Shown here one piece after another: positions 1-8,040 of a stretch of DNA of 35,261 nt. The first letter of the stretch is position 1, and every line of letters starts with the position of its first letter. This stretch comes from an uncultured Bacteroidota bacterium (GTDB lineage: Bacteria; Bacteroidota; Bacteroidia; Chitinophagales; Chitinophagaceae). Under the pieces are notes generated by a model. That model did not search any database, was not told where the DNA came from, and saw only the letters and a list, made by a program, of their open reading frames with translations. The DNA lies in contig CAIRES010000084.1 in NCBI GenBank assembly GCA_903877645.1, forward strand, positions 1 to 35,261. The letters are read 5' to 3'. A program made the translations under genes and the position numbers.

Positions 1-98
1 AATAACCTTAATCATTCCGTAGTACGGTAATTCATCCTCATATTAGCCATATAAATACAAAGCAAATTGCTATAAGGAAAAAGGCGGCAGGGGCAAAT
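1..98. repeat. 98-bp direct repeat, copy 1
   Basis: This stretch is identical, base for base, to 1096-1193. The two copies flank the DUF1566-type gene. Copy 1 touches the window edge, so the repeat may be longer. It holds a short imperfect palindrome around CCGTAGTACGG (about positions 17-27). To its right lies the 3' end of the minus-strand gene. No coding potential was recognised. The arrangement fits a tandem duplication of a gene cassette or a dispersed repeat family; the sequence alone does not separate these. Confidence 0.9.
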
Positions 99-137
99 TC
101 GCGGATATTCTTTTTAAATAGCTAAATAGTTAAATTA

Positions 138-1037
138 TTAAAAAGCCCGAACCGCACGCACGCAGATTGGGTTGGTCTTGTAGCTGCCGCCCAGGCCGCC
201 ATAGCTGAAATCCTGGTCCCACACGCCGGTGGCGTTGTACTCACTCGAACTCCAATAGAGGGCACTGGCAAAACCACCTATTGCAGTTTTATTAATATAT
301 AATTTATTTAATTCATCTTTGCTGGGCAAATACCAATCTGTAAAGCCGCCACCGGTATAGCTCCTTGCCACTGTGGCAGCATAGCTGCCTGCCCCCTGGT
401 TGGCTATAATAGCCATCGTATTTGAAAGTCCAGTTCCAATAACAGTACCTGTAGCATAAGTAATAGTGTTGCTCCCGTTATACCATCGCACACCCGTACT
501 CTGGTCGCTTGTGGCAGCTATCAGCCCATGCTGCACGGAAGGATCGTATCCTATGTCTCCAGATTGCAACAAATAAGCAATAACGCCACCACCATAACTG
601 GTGCCTACGGTTAGAATTGTGGTAGGCATCCATGTAGGGACACCACTCTGTACCACCAAAACCTTGCCATTTGCTCCGATATGTAAACTTACCCAACTAC
701 TTCCATTGTAGTACAACAGGTCGCCAGTAGTACCTGAGGGCAGGCTGCTGCCCCCACCACCTACTGCACTCCACACGCTCCCCGAATAATAATAAAAGCC
801 CGCTGTGCTATCGGTCTGGAATATCATCAACCCTGTGGCAGGTGATGAGATAGCCCACTTTTGCGCACCGGTCATACGTGGCACCAGCACACCCTTACTC
901 GTACTTGCTACGTCCAGCATAGCTGAGGCAACTGCTGCTGCACCTGTGGTATTGAAAGAAACCCCTTGGGCAAAGGAGGAATTTGTGCAAAACACATAAA
1001 CGAGCGTAAATGCCAGTAAGTAAATTGTTTGCCTCAT
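138..1037 (-). CDS. Secreted DUF1566-type (Lcl C-terminal-like) surface protein
   Basis: This encodes a 299-residue protein. Residues 1-23 form a signal peptide ending in SSFA before QG. Residues ~28-95 match the N-terminal module often seen in Bacteroidota surface proteins (AMLDVASTSKGVLVPRMT, then FYYYSGSVW). Residues ~145-299 resemble DUF1566 / Legionella collagen-like C-terminal domains, with WYLPSKDELNKLY, YWSSSEY and a terminal CVRAVRAF. Such domains are known from extracellular, probably adhesive or glycan-binding proteins, but the ligand here is unknown. The ATG at 1037 directly precedes the signal peptide and is the natural start. A run of seven C (1082-1088; G7 on the coding strand) lies about 45 bp upstream. 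Exact 98-bp repeats flank the gene, which suggests it is one unit of a duplicated cassette. No T9SS tail is visible. Confidence 0.8.
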   Translation of the reverse strand: MRQTIYLLAFTLVYVFCTNSSFAQGVSFNTTGAAAVASAMLDVASTSKGVLVPRMTGAQKWAISSPATGLMIFQTDSTAGFYYYSGSVWSAVGGGGSSLPSGTTGDLLYYNGSSWVSLHIGANGKVLVVQSGVPTWMPTTILTVGTSYGGGVIAYLLQSGDIGYDPSVQHGLIAATSDQSTGVRWYNGSNTITYATGTVIGTGLSNTMAIIANQGAGSYAATVARSYTGGGFTDWYLPSKDELNKLYINKTAIGGFASALYWSSSEYNATGVWDQDFSYGGLGGSYKTNPICVRAVRAF

Positions 1038-1095
1038 AAAAATAATTTTGGCGCAAAATACTATTTTAAATAGAAATAATACCCCCCCACATATA

Positions 1096-1193
1096 AATAA
1101 CCTTAATCATTCCGTAGTACGGTAATTCATCCTCATATTAGCCATATAAATACAAAGCAAATTGCTATAAGGAAAAAGGCGGCAGGGGCAAAT
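1096..1193. repeat. 98-bp direct repeat, copy 2
   Basis: This is an exact copy of 1-98. It lies 58 bp upstream of the DUF1566-type gene start, and its right end is only 11 bp from the stop codon of the IS66-type frame. It therefore marks a junction: copy 1 is followed by the 3' end of a DUF1566-type gene, while copy 2 is followed by transposase sequence. Confidence 0.9.
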
Positions 1194-1204
1194 AGTATGG
1201 TCAT

Positions 1205-2614
1205 TTATCGAGGCAATAGCTCTTTGATTTTGTTGATTGGATGGGATGGTATTCTCTCCAATACATCTTTGAGCCATTCAAATGGGTTTATTCCATTCAT
1301 CTTGCAAGTACCCAGCAGGCTGTAAAGCATGGCACTTCGTTTAGCTGCTTCGTGTGAACCGCAGAACAAGTAGTTCTTGCGACCGATTGCAACGCCTCTA
1401 AGGCTGTTCTCGACCGGGTTATTATCAATACTCAGCATTCCATTAGTTGTATAAAGGCATAGTTTATCCCAACGCTGAATGCTGTATGCCAATGCTTTGC
1501 CTATCGGGCTTTTGGGGAGAGTTTGGATGTATTGTTCCTTCATCCATTTGCCCAATGCTTCAAGGATAGGTGTAGCCTCCTTCATGCGTATTTCCTTGCG
1601 CTGGTCATAATCCAGTTCCTTTTCCTTACAGCTTCGCTCTATGGCATATAGTTGTTGCATCTGTCCCAATACATAATCAGCACGGGCAGCATCATTATCA
1701 CGGGCTTCCGAAAAATAGCGTCTTGCATGAGCCATGCAATGAAACAGGGTAATTCCTTCCTTTTGTCCAAAAGAATCATAGACCTGGTAGCCATCTGTTT
1801 GCAGATAACCCTTGTACTCTTTCAATATACCTTCCGGCCCTTTGCTGTCCCTGCCTTCCTGATAATCAAAAAACACCATTTTCCCCGGACTGTTATTATA
1901 TACCCAGAAAAAGCCCCGGTGGGTTTTACCTTTTTTGTCATTATCCAAAACCTTGATTGGCGTTTCGTCAACGTGAACATAGCCGCTTTGCAATACTTCG
2001 GCTTTTAATGCCTCATAGAGTGGACTTATCAGCTTGCAGGTGCCGCTCACCCAATCTGAAAGGGTTGAATAGGCAATTTTTACTCTTGCTCTTTCAAAAC
2101 GCTGCATCTGCCGGTATAGTGGAAGGTGGTCAACATATTTATCTATAACTACCTGTGCCAGCAATCCGGGGCCTGCTATGGCTTTTTCTAAAGGACGGAT
2201 GGGCATGGACGCTATGATAATCTCTGCATTAACAGTACCTGAAACCTGCGGAAGTAAATATTTGGGACGGATGTATTTCTTAACAAATAACTCACCCGGA
2301 GTATATTCAAGTTCTTCTGTTACTTCTTCACCTATCTTCTTACTGCCTTCAGTAACGTTTGCCGGTCCCAGTATTGTTTCTTCCCTGCGTAGGTGTGCTG
2401 GTAAAGGTGAGCGGCCTGGATGTTCAGTACGGTGGTGCTTGCGCTTGCCCCGAAATGCCGGTACAAATGCCTTGAAGGTATGTGTCTCTTCCTCATTATC
2501 TTCCGCATTTTCGGCGCGCTTGCGGGCTATATACCTTGCCAGCAGCATGGCAGGATAAACGAGCGCACTCGCGGCCACCACAGTTATCGCTATTGCTTTC
2601 CAGTTCTTTTTCAT
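1205..2614 (-). CDS. IS66-family transposase (TnpC) fused to a small membrane protein N-terminus
   Basis: The protein has 469 residues from the chosen ATG at 2614. Residues ~62-469 are an IS66 TnpC body, starting at HPGRSPLPAHLRREE and containing KKIGEEVTEELEYTPG and the DDE residues D216 (HVDET), D274 (QTDGY) and E402 (NPVEN). The usual TnpC start, a coiled-coil/leucine-zipper and CCHC-like region, is missing. In its place residues 1-61 begin MKKNWKAIAI, carry one hydrophobic span (~6-28, ending in YIARKR), an acidic patch (EDNEEE) and a basic end (FRGKRKHH). This resembles a stand-alone small membrane protein of Chitinophagaceae (recalled, not searched). A longer start at 2671 is possible, but its extra 19 residues look like leader sequence. 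No tnpA or tnpB is adjacent, and only 11 bp separate the stop from the 98-bp repeat, so the element looks truncated at both ends. Probably not an autonomous element. Confidence 0.85.
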   Translation of the reverse strand: MKKNWKAIAITVVAASALVYPAMLLARYIARKRAENAEDNEEETHTFKAFVPAFRGKRKHHRTEHPGRSPLPAHLRREETILGPANVTEGSKKIGEEVTEELEYTPGELFVKKYIRPKYLLPQVSGTVNAEIIIASMPIRPLEKAIAGPGLLAQVVIDKYVDHLPLYRQMQRFERARVKIAYSTLSDWVSGTCKLISPLYEALKAEVLQSGYVHVDETPIKVLDNDKKGKTHRGFFWVYNNSPGKMVFFDYQEGRDSKGPEGILKEYKGYLQTDGYQVYDSFGQKEGITLFHCMAHARRYFSEARDNDAARADYVLGQMQQLYAIERSCKEKELDYDQRKEIRMKEATPILEALGKWMKEQYIQTLPKSPIGKALAYSIQRWDKLCLYTTNGMLSIDNNPVENSLRGVAIGRKNYLFCGSHEAAKRSAMLYSLLGTCKMNGINPFEWLKDVLERIPSHPINKIKELLPR

Positions 2615-2761
2615 GGTATGTTGGTTTAAAATGTCCTTAATGTTTTTCAGGTAGGGAGGAATAAAAACCACGCCAAGGGATGAGGAGGGAATGTTTTTAA
2701 CATTCTGAATTTCTTGCTACATTTAAACAAATAACAACCACATCAGCAAATTACGGTACCC

Positions 2762-3220
2762 ATGAAATTAGACCGATACGAAGTTAAAGCAGGTAAAAAA
2801 TTAACCTCATTTCAATTCATCAGTGAAGGGCCAAAAGGGCAAATACCCAAAATGATCCAATTCACTGCCACTAATTACAAGGACCTATATAACCTTGCAT
2901 TTGGTGACCTTCAAATTGAAACAGGGCAAATAAACGATATTGTCATTTCAAATAATGGCGATAGCGAAATGGTTTTGGCAACGGTAGTAGCTACTGTCTA
3001 CGCATTTACTGATATATATTCTGATGCCTGGGTATATGCCACCGGAAGCACACAGGCGCGAACAAGGCTTTATAGGATAGGTGTTTCAAAGTATATAACC
3101 GAGGTAGAAAAGGATTTCCTGGTGTATGGCCAGATCCACAATGAATGGGAGCCATTTGTTAAAGATGTAGATTATGAAGCGTTTGTTGTAAAAAGAAAAA
3201 AACGTAATTTTGAATTATGA
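2762..3220 (+). CDS. DUF6934-type protein of unknown function
   Basis: This 152-residue soluble protein has no signal peptide or membrane span. The pattern matches my recollection of the Bacteroidota DUF6934 family: GPKGQIPKMIQF, YNLAFGD, SNNGDSEMVLATV, and GSTQARTRLYRIG, ending in a basic RKKRNFEL. The molecular function of the family is unknown to me. Its stop overlaps the start of the next small gene by four bases (ATGA), so the two are translationally coupled. It is divergent from the IS66 fusion, with a short perfect hairpin (2689-2705) between them. No clear promoter was seen. The bicistronic layout beside mobile DNA recalls toxin-antitoxin pairs, but no toxin fold was recognised. Confidence 0.75.
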   Translation: MKLDRYEVKAGKKLTSFQFISEGPKGQIPKMIQFTATNYKDLYNLAFGDLQIETGQINDIVISNNGDSEMVLATVVATVYAFTDIYSDAWVYATGSTQARTRLYRIGVSKYITEVEKDFLVYGQIHNEWEPFVKDVDYEAFVVKRKKRNFEL

Positions 3221-3387
3221 GAACAATAAAAGATCTGAATAGTAAAAAAGTGCCGGTTGTTCGCATCGATGAATCGTTAGATAAGTATGACGATATTGTG
3301 CTATTCCCCGACAAAGTGGCCAAAGCCAACGAGATGTTACGATCCATTGGTCTTCCAAAGTCAAAAAAGAAACAACAAAGGGCGTGA
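3217..3387 (+). CDS. Small 56-residue protein coupled to the DUF6934-type gene
   Basis: The frame starts with the ATG of the ATGA overlap and reads MRTIKDLNSKKVPVVRIDES at its start, then an acidic/hydrophobic middle (DKYDDIVLFPDKVAKANEML) and a basic Lys/Gln-rich tail. It has no signal peptide or membrane span. Length, tight coupling and clean termination favour a real gene. No family is recognised. It could be a partner or regulator of the upstream protein, but that is inference from layout only. Confidence 0.65.
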   Translation: MRTIKDLNSKKVPVVRIDESLDKYDDIVLFPDKVAKANEMLRSIGLPKSKKKQQRA

Positions 3388-3473
3388 TTACTGTTTATAT
3401 TGCTTTAGCTTAAAGTTATTTAACTTTTATCGTTACCATATTTAAGTACTTTTAAAAAAGCAATTGCTTATCA

Positions 3474-4289
3474 ATGATAGCCTTACAACAGCAAGCACCA
3501 CAAAAACCGGTAAACAGTAAAGCCCTCGCCTGGACGGTGGGCATACATGTGCTGTTGTTCCTGCTGTTCTTCTTTTTGCGTTACACGGTGTCGCAGACGG
3601 TAGTGCCTACTGTGGACAGCACCGGCGGCCTTGAGGTGAACCTCGGCACCAGCGACAATGGCAGCGGCCACGACCAGCCACAGAACACCAAAGCACCTGC
3701 CGCCTACCAGGCCAGTGTCGTATATAAGAGCGTAGCCGAGAAAAGCAGCCTGCCCAAAGACATAGTACGTACCGATGCCGAAGATGCACCTATAGTGAAC
3801 GACAACAACAAAAAGAAAGGCCACACCGAGGACAATAAAAAAGGCCATGCCGCACCTGAGAAACCCAAGTATAGCTATGCCGGCGATAATGGCGGCGGCG
3901 GCAACAACGCAGCACAAAACATACACGGTACCAGCGAAGGCAATACCACCGGCCCCGGCGACCGTGGTGTGCCGGGCGGCACACCGGGCGCTGCAAATTA
4001 TACCGGCATACCCGGCAATGGCAGTGGTGGCATAGGCCACACCCTCACCGGCCGCAGCATCAGCCCCAGCCAGTTTGAAGCTGAGTTTCATGAAGGCGGC
4101 AAAGTGGTGATCCATGTTACTGTAGACCGCAACGGAGAAATAGTGAACAAGTACGTAAAAAGCTCATCGAGCCCGCAGCTCACTAAACTGGCGCTCGACA
4201 AATTGAACAATGCACACTTCAGCAAAAGCACCGGCCCCGAGCCGCAGCAGTTTGGCGATGTGACCATCATTTTTAAAACCCGTCAATAA
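3474..4289 (+). CDS. Energy transducer TonB-family protein
   Basis: This 271-residue protein has a short cytoplasmic N-terminus and a single membrane helix (~18-38). A long, low-complexity periplasmic spacer rich in Gly, Asn, Lys and Pro (~45-195) follows. The C-terminal TonB-like domain (~205-271) contains GGKVVIHVTVDRNGEIV and ends in VTIIFKTRQ. TonB proteins carry proton-motive-force energy from ExbB/ExbD in the inner membrane to outer-membrane receptors. The spacer is Gly/Asn-rich instead of the classical Pro-Glu/Pro-Lys run. The next gene, folC, begins four bases after the stop, so they are probably co-transcribed. exbB and exbD are not in the window upstream; the DUF6934-type pair and IS66 patch occupy that side. 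Confidence 0.82.
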   Translation: MIALQQQAPQKPVNSKALAWTVGIHVLLFLLFFFLRYTVSQTVVPTVDSTGGLEVNLGTSDNGSGHDQPQNTKAPAAYQASVVYKSVAEKSSLPKDIVRTDAEDAPIVNDNNKKKGHTEDNKKGHAAPEKPKYSYAGDNGGGGNNAAQNIHGTSEGNTTGPGDRGVPGGTPGAANYTGIPGNGSGGIGHTLTGRSISPSQFEAEFHEGGKVVIHVTVDRNGEIVNKYVKSSSSPQLTKLALDKLNNAHFSKSTGPEPQQFGDVTIIFKTRQ

Positions 4290-4293
4290 GCCC

Positions 4294-5664
4294 ATGGGCG
4301 ATACAACTACCTACCAGCAAACACTCGATTATCTTTACGAAAAGCTGCCCATGTTCTCACGCATAGGCGCAGCAGCACTCAAGCCCGACCTTACCAATAC
4401 CATCAGGCTGTGCATAGGTCTTGGCGACCCACAACAAAAATTTAAGTCCATACACATAGCCGGCACCAACGGCAAAGGCAGTACCAGTCATATGCTGGCT
4501 GCGGCTTGCAGGCAGCAAGGATATAAAACGGGCCTATACACATCACCTCACCTTGTTGATTTTCGTGAGCGCATACGTATAGATGGCGTACCCGTAAGCA
4601 AGGAGTGGGTGGTAGCCTTTGTGCGCGAGCACAAAGCATTGATAGAAGAAGTAAACCCCTCCTTCTTCGAGATAACAGTAGTGATGGCATTCAAGGCGTT
4701 TGCCGAAGCCAATGTGGATATAGCCATCATAGAAACAGGCCTCGGTGGCCGGCTGGATAGCACTAATGTCATCACTCCCCTGCTCTCCATCATCACCAAT
4801 ATCAGCTACGATCACCAGGACCTGCTGGGCCATACACTCGGCGAGATCGCCAGCGAAAAGGCGGGCATCATCAAACCAAATGTACCCGTGGTCATCGGTG
4901 AACAGAATGATGAAACAGAGCGCATATTTTTTGAACATTCGGTACACAAGCGCAGCACTGTCTATTATGCCCAAACCCTTTGGGGCATGGTGCGCACGCA
5001 CGAAGACGAACACTACCAATACTACAAAGCAGTGCACAACGCCCACCGCGAAATGTATACTGTAAAGACCGACTTGCTGGGAAACTACCAACAACACAAT
5101 ATAAAGACAGTACTCACCGCGGCCGAAGTGCTTACCCGCATCGGCTTCAAACTCACTATGGAAAATGTAGTAGCTTCTTTGTCTCATGTAAAGAGCGCCA
5201 CCGGCCTGCGTGGCCGTTGGGAGATCGTGCAGCAGCACCCCACCATCATTTGCGACGTTGCCCATAATCCGGCAGGGCTGAAAGAGGTGCTGAAACAATT
5301 AGAGGGGTTAAATTCCAAATTCCAAATTCCAAATTCCAAATCTGAAGACGTAGTAACAGGCAAAAAATACATCGTCATTGGCTTTGTCAAAGACAAAGAT
5401 GTGAATGAAGCGTTGGCACTGTTCCCCAAAGACGCCACCTACTACTTCTGCAATGCCGACAACCCGCGCGCCCTACCCGCCGCCGACCTCAAAGCAATGG
5501 CCATGACAGCAGGATTAACAGGCAAATATTACCCAACCATCACCGCAGCAGTAACCGCCGCAAAAGATGCCATGAACAATGATGATGTATTACTAATTAC
5601 AGGTAGTTTCTTTATTGTGGGAGATGCGTTGGCTATGTTGCAGGATGAGGAGGTGAGTGTATAG
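4294..5664 (+). CDS. folC: Bifunctional folylpolyglutamate synthase / dihydrofolate synthase
   Basis: This 456-residue Mur-ligase-type enzyme adds glutamate to dihydropteroate and folates in the cytoplasm. The N-terminal ATP-binding loop reads IAGTNGKGSTSHML (~52-65). It is followed by LYTSPHLVDFRERI, IIETGLGGRLDSTNV and ITNISYDHQDLLG, and the C-terminal domain holds DVAHNPAGL. Length is near normal, slightly extended by a run around residues 339-351 (LNSKFQIPNSKS). That run is encoded by a tandem AAATTCC heptamer array (5310-5341). It falls shortly after the DVAHNPAGL segment, in what is likely a surface loop. The gene is four bases behind the tonB-like gene and converges on the minus-strand glycosyltransferase with a 39-bp gap. 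Confidence 0.93.
   Translation: MGDTTTYQQTLDYLYEKLPMFSRIGAAALKPDLTNTIRLCIGLGDPQQKFKSIHIAGTNGKGSTSHMLAAACRQQGYKTGLYTSPHLVDFRERIRIDGVPVSKEWVVAFVREHKALIEEVNPSFFEITVVMAFKAFAEANVDIAIIETGLGGRLDSTNVITPLLSIITNISYDHQDLLGHTLGEIASEKAGIIKPNVPVVIGEQNDETERIFFEHSVHKRSTVYYAQTLWGMVRTHEDEHYQYYKAVHNAHREMYTVKTDLLGNYQQHNIKTVLTAAEVLTRIGFKLTMENVVASLSHVKSATGLRGRWEIVQQHPTIICDVAHNPAGLKEVLKQLEGLNSKFQIPNSKSEDVVTGKKYIVIGFVKDKDVNEALALFPKDATYYFCNADNPRALPAADLKAMAMTAGLTGKYYPTITAAVTAAKDAMNNDDVLLITGSFFIVGDALAMLQDEEVSV
5310..5341. repeat. Tandem heptamer array (AAATTCC x4.5) inside folC
   Basis: Four perfect AAATTCC units are followed by AAAT. The array is in frame within folC and encodes NSKFQIPNSK-like residues. The unit is not a multiple of three, so gain or loss of one copy would shift the reading frame. 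Similar heptamer runs are common in non-coding DNA of many bacteria (recalled knowledge). Confidence 0.9.
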
Positions 5665-5703
5665 TGTCCAACGCTCTTTCGCTCTCCACACTCCGCACTC
5701 ACC

Positions 5704-7128
5704 TTACTTTCCTCTTCCCTGGAAGATGACCATAAACGTGTAAAGGATGATCTTTACATCAAGCGCCAGTGAGCAGTTCTCAATGTAGAGCAGGTCGTAC
5801 TTCATGCGCTCTATCATTTCGTCCACATTCTCCGCATACCCGAATTGCACCATACCCCACGATGTCAGGCCCGGCTTTACCTTGTGCAGGTATTTGTAGT
5901 GGGCGTGTGTGGCGCTGATGATATCTATGTAATGTTTGCGCTCCGGCCTTGGCCCTACCAGGCTCATATCCCCTTTGATGATGTTGATGAACTGTGGCAA
6001 CTCATCTATACGCCACTTGCGCATAAACCGCCCCCACCCTGTGATGCGCGGGTCCATCTTGCTCGATAGCGCAGGGCCTGCCTCCTCGGCCTCCACAAAC
6101 ATAGACCGGAACTTAAGGATATAGAATGGCCTGCCAAACAATCCTATACGCTGCTGCTTATAAATAATGCCCCCCTTTGAGGAGAACATCACCATGATGG
6201 CGGTGAACAACAGGAAAGGCGAGAGTACGAGTAAGGCAACAGTCGACATGGTAATATCAAAAAAACGCTTGCACACCCGCTGCCAGTCCGGCATAAGGTC
6301 GGGATGAATGTGGATGAGTACCGCATCATACACATTGCTCGTCTTCACCGATCCGGATATGATGTCGTAATAATCCGGCAACACCTTTACCACCACCGGG
6401 CGGTAGCAAAGCCTGGTCACAATGTTCTCCAGCAAGTGGTGTTCCGATGAGTCAACTGCCACGATCACTTCTTCTATATCGTGCTTGTCTATGATCTCCT
6501 CCAGTTGGGATAAGTGGCCCAGTTGCGGCAGGTACTTGGTCATCCCGTTGCTGGCCTCTTTATTGGAGTAGATAAATCCTATGAAGATATTACCCAGTGC
6601 GCGTGGGTTTTCCAATACCTGCTTATATATATTTATCGCCTGCTGGTTGCCACCTATTATGAGCGTATTGAAACCCACCTTGCCAGTCGTCAGGTTCACC
6701 TTCACCCGGTACAGGATGAAAAGCCTGAACACCAGCGCAATAACCGTATGAATAAGCAGGTAATGCCCAAACTCATTAATGAAGTAAGAGTAGTCGCTGC
6801 TGTCGTTGGCAAATACGATCACCGCCACGGCAATACACCCTATGATGCACGAAATAAGCGTACGGTTGATCTCATTGAGCCTCGACTTGCGGTACAGGTC
6901 AAAGTAAGTACCCGTGAGCAGGTAAGAAAACAGCCATCCTGCCGGTATAATGACCAGCGTGTTGAGGTAATCCCTGTTATGGAAGCGGTGCAGTGTTTCT
7001 AAATAAGGTAGATGTGTACTGATATGTTCGCGGTACATCCACAAAACGAACCAGGCCAATGCGGCAGCTAAGTAGTCCAGCAATATCAATTGCCGTATAG
7101 CAGTCCGTTTCATTGGGGGCAGGCGCAT
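5704..7128 (-). CDS. Polyprenyl-phosphate sugar-1-phosphate transferase (WcaJ/CpsE type)
   Basis: This 474-residue inner-membrane enzyme should transfer a hexose-1-phosphate from a UDP-sugar to undecaprenyl phosphate, the first step of exopolysaccharide or O-unit synthesis. Hydrophobic spans occupy the first ~140 residues. A nucleotide-binding-like domain follows (NTLIIGGNQQAINIYKQVL, ~155-175). The C-terminal bacterial sugar transferase domain (~280-474) contains KRFFDITMSTVALLVLSPFL, KFRSM, DPRITGWGRFMRKWRIDELPQ in two adjoining parts, and GDMSLVGPRPE. ATG 7128 is taken as the start; ATG 7113 (MKRTAIRQ) is an equal candidate. It is last in a minus-strand cluster, six bases after the lipoprotein gene. 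No flippase or polymerase gene lies nearby. Confidence 0.92.
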   Translation of the reverse strand: MRLPPMKRTAIRQLILLDYLAAALAWFVLWMYREHISTHLPYLETLHRFHNRDYLNTLVIIPAGWLFSYLLTGTYFDLYRKSRLNEINRTLISCIIGCIAVAVIVFANDSSDYSYFINEFGHYLLIHTVIALVFRLFILYRVKVNLTTGKVGFNTLIIGGNQQAINIYKQVLENPRALGNIFIGFIYSNKEASNGMTKYLPQLGHLSQLEEIIDKHDIEEVIVAVDSSEHHLLENIVTRLCYRPVVVKVLPDYYDIISGSVKTSNVYDAVLIHIHPDLMPDWQRVCKRFFDITMSTVALLVLSPFLLFTAIMVMFSSKGGIIYKQQRIGLFGRPFYILKFRSMFVEAEEAGPALSSKMDPRITGWGRFMRKWRIDELPQFINIIKGDMSLVGPRPERKHYIDIISATHAHYKYLHKVKPGLTSWGMVQFGYAENVDEMIERMKYDLLYIENCSLALDVKIILYTFMVIFQGRGK

Positions 7129-7134
7129 ACTGGG

Positions 7135-8010
7135 CTAAAAGGTTACAAGTTGAATGTTAGCAATTTCAAATGAACCACTTGCGTCCCCCGGTGGCAGGCT
7201 GGCTTTGATATGGATAAAATAATATGATGCCGTGTATTGTGCTTCAAAGTCCGCTACCGAAAGGTAAAATTTCTGCCAGTGATCACTCGGAGCAATACCT
7301 GATAACGGCACATCGGAGGTAACACCTGCAAAGTATGCCTCCAGACCTATATAAAATGGCACCGTGCTTTTATAATCAAACTCTATATAAGCAGGAACGC
7401 TCAACGGTATGATCAGCGAATCGACCGAATAATTCTCTGAAACAGTATCATTTGTTGATGCCAAAAAATTCACAATGCCTGCCGGGCCTATAATGCTGTC
7501 TGTATATTCTTCCATAGGCACCCCACTTCCGTATAACTTAAACGTATTACTGGAATTGCCTCCCGCAAAACTGGACAAAGGTGTTATTTTTGCATCCGAA
7601 TAAAATTCGGTAGCAGGTGCATAGTTAATGATCTTGCCAGGCTGCGGCCTAAGCGAAGACGTATCCGGCCTGTAAAAAGGATATACCCCCAATAAATTAT
7701 TCAGCCCGTCTACCGCAATGCCCGGCGCTAAGGTCAGCTTACCCAAAGTATCGCTATTGGTCATTACAGGAATGGTACATGGCAGGTCAAAAACACCGAT
7801 CAGGTTATTGTCATAATATGCCCACACCTCTTTGATCTGGCTCAGGTGCGATAAACTGCGCGGGATTGCCGGATTCAAAAAATGAAAGGAGTCTACATGT
7901 ACATAAGTAGGTGTCTGTTCGTGCTTATTAATGAGGTTACAGCTATGCATCGCAAAGCTGCAGGCAACAAAAATTAAGCAATATTTTATCTGTGTATAAA
8001 TACGATTCAT
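7135..8010 (-). CDS. Putative lipoprotein, function unknown
   Basis: This 291-residue protein has a signal sequence ending in SFAMHSC. C24 is the likely lipidated cysteine, although the lipobox is non-canonical (His at -2). The mature part is beta-rich, and its end (FEIANIQLV after KFYLSVADFE) looks like a carbohydrate-binding jelly-roll module, which is inference from texture only. I do not recognise the family. It sits 30 bp after the oxidoreductase gene and six bases before the sugar transferase gene, so all three probably form one operon tied to the envelope. Confidence 0.75.
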   Translation of the reverse strand: MNRIYTQIKYCLIFVACSFAMHSCNLINKHEQTPTYVHVDSFHFLNPAIPRSLSHLSQIKEVWAYYDNNLIGVFDLPCTIPVMTNSDTLGKLTLAPGIAVDGLNNLLGVYPFYRPDTSSLRPQPGKIINYAPATEFYSDAKITPLSSFAGGNSSNTFKLYGSGVPMEEYTDSIIGPAGIVNFLASTNDTVSENYSVDSLIIPLSVPAYIEFDYKSTVPFYIGLEAYFAGVTSDVPLSGIAPSDHWQKFYLSVADFEAQYTASYYFIHIKASLPPGDASGSFEIANIQLVTF

Positions 8011-8040
8011 ATAACCTCGCGTTAATAACGCAAAAAAGTG

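Noticed and set aside
3483-4115. 210-codon minus-strand Ala/Val/Gly-rich frame
   Set aside because: It is antisense to the low-complexity spacer of the tonB-like gene; composition alone keeps it open.
4543-5298. 251-codon minus-strand frame
   Set aside because: It lies antisense within folC, whose catalytic motifs are intact on the plus strand.
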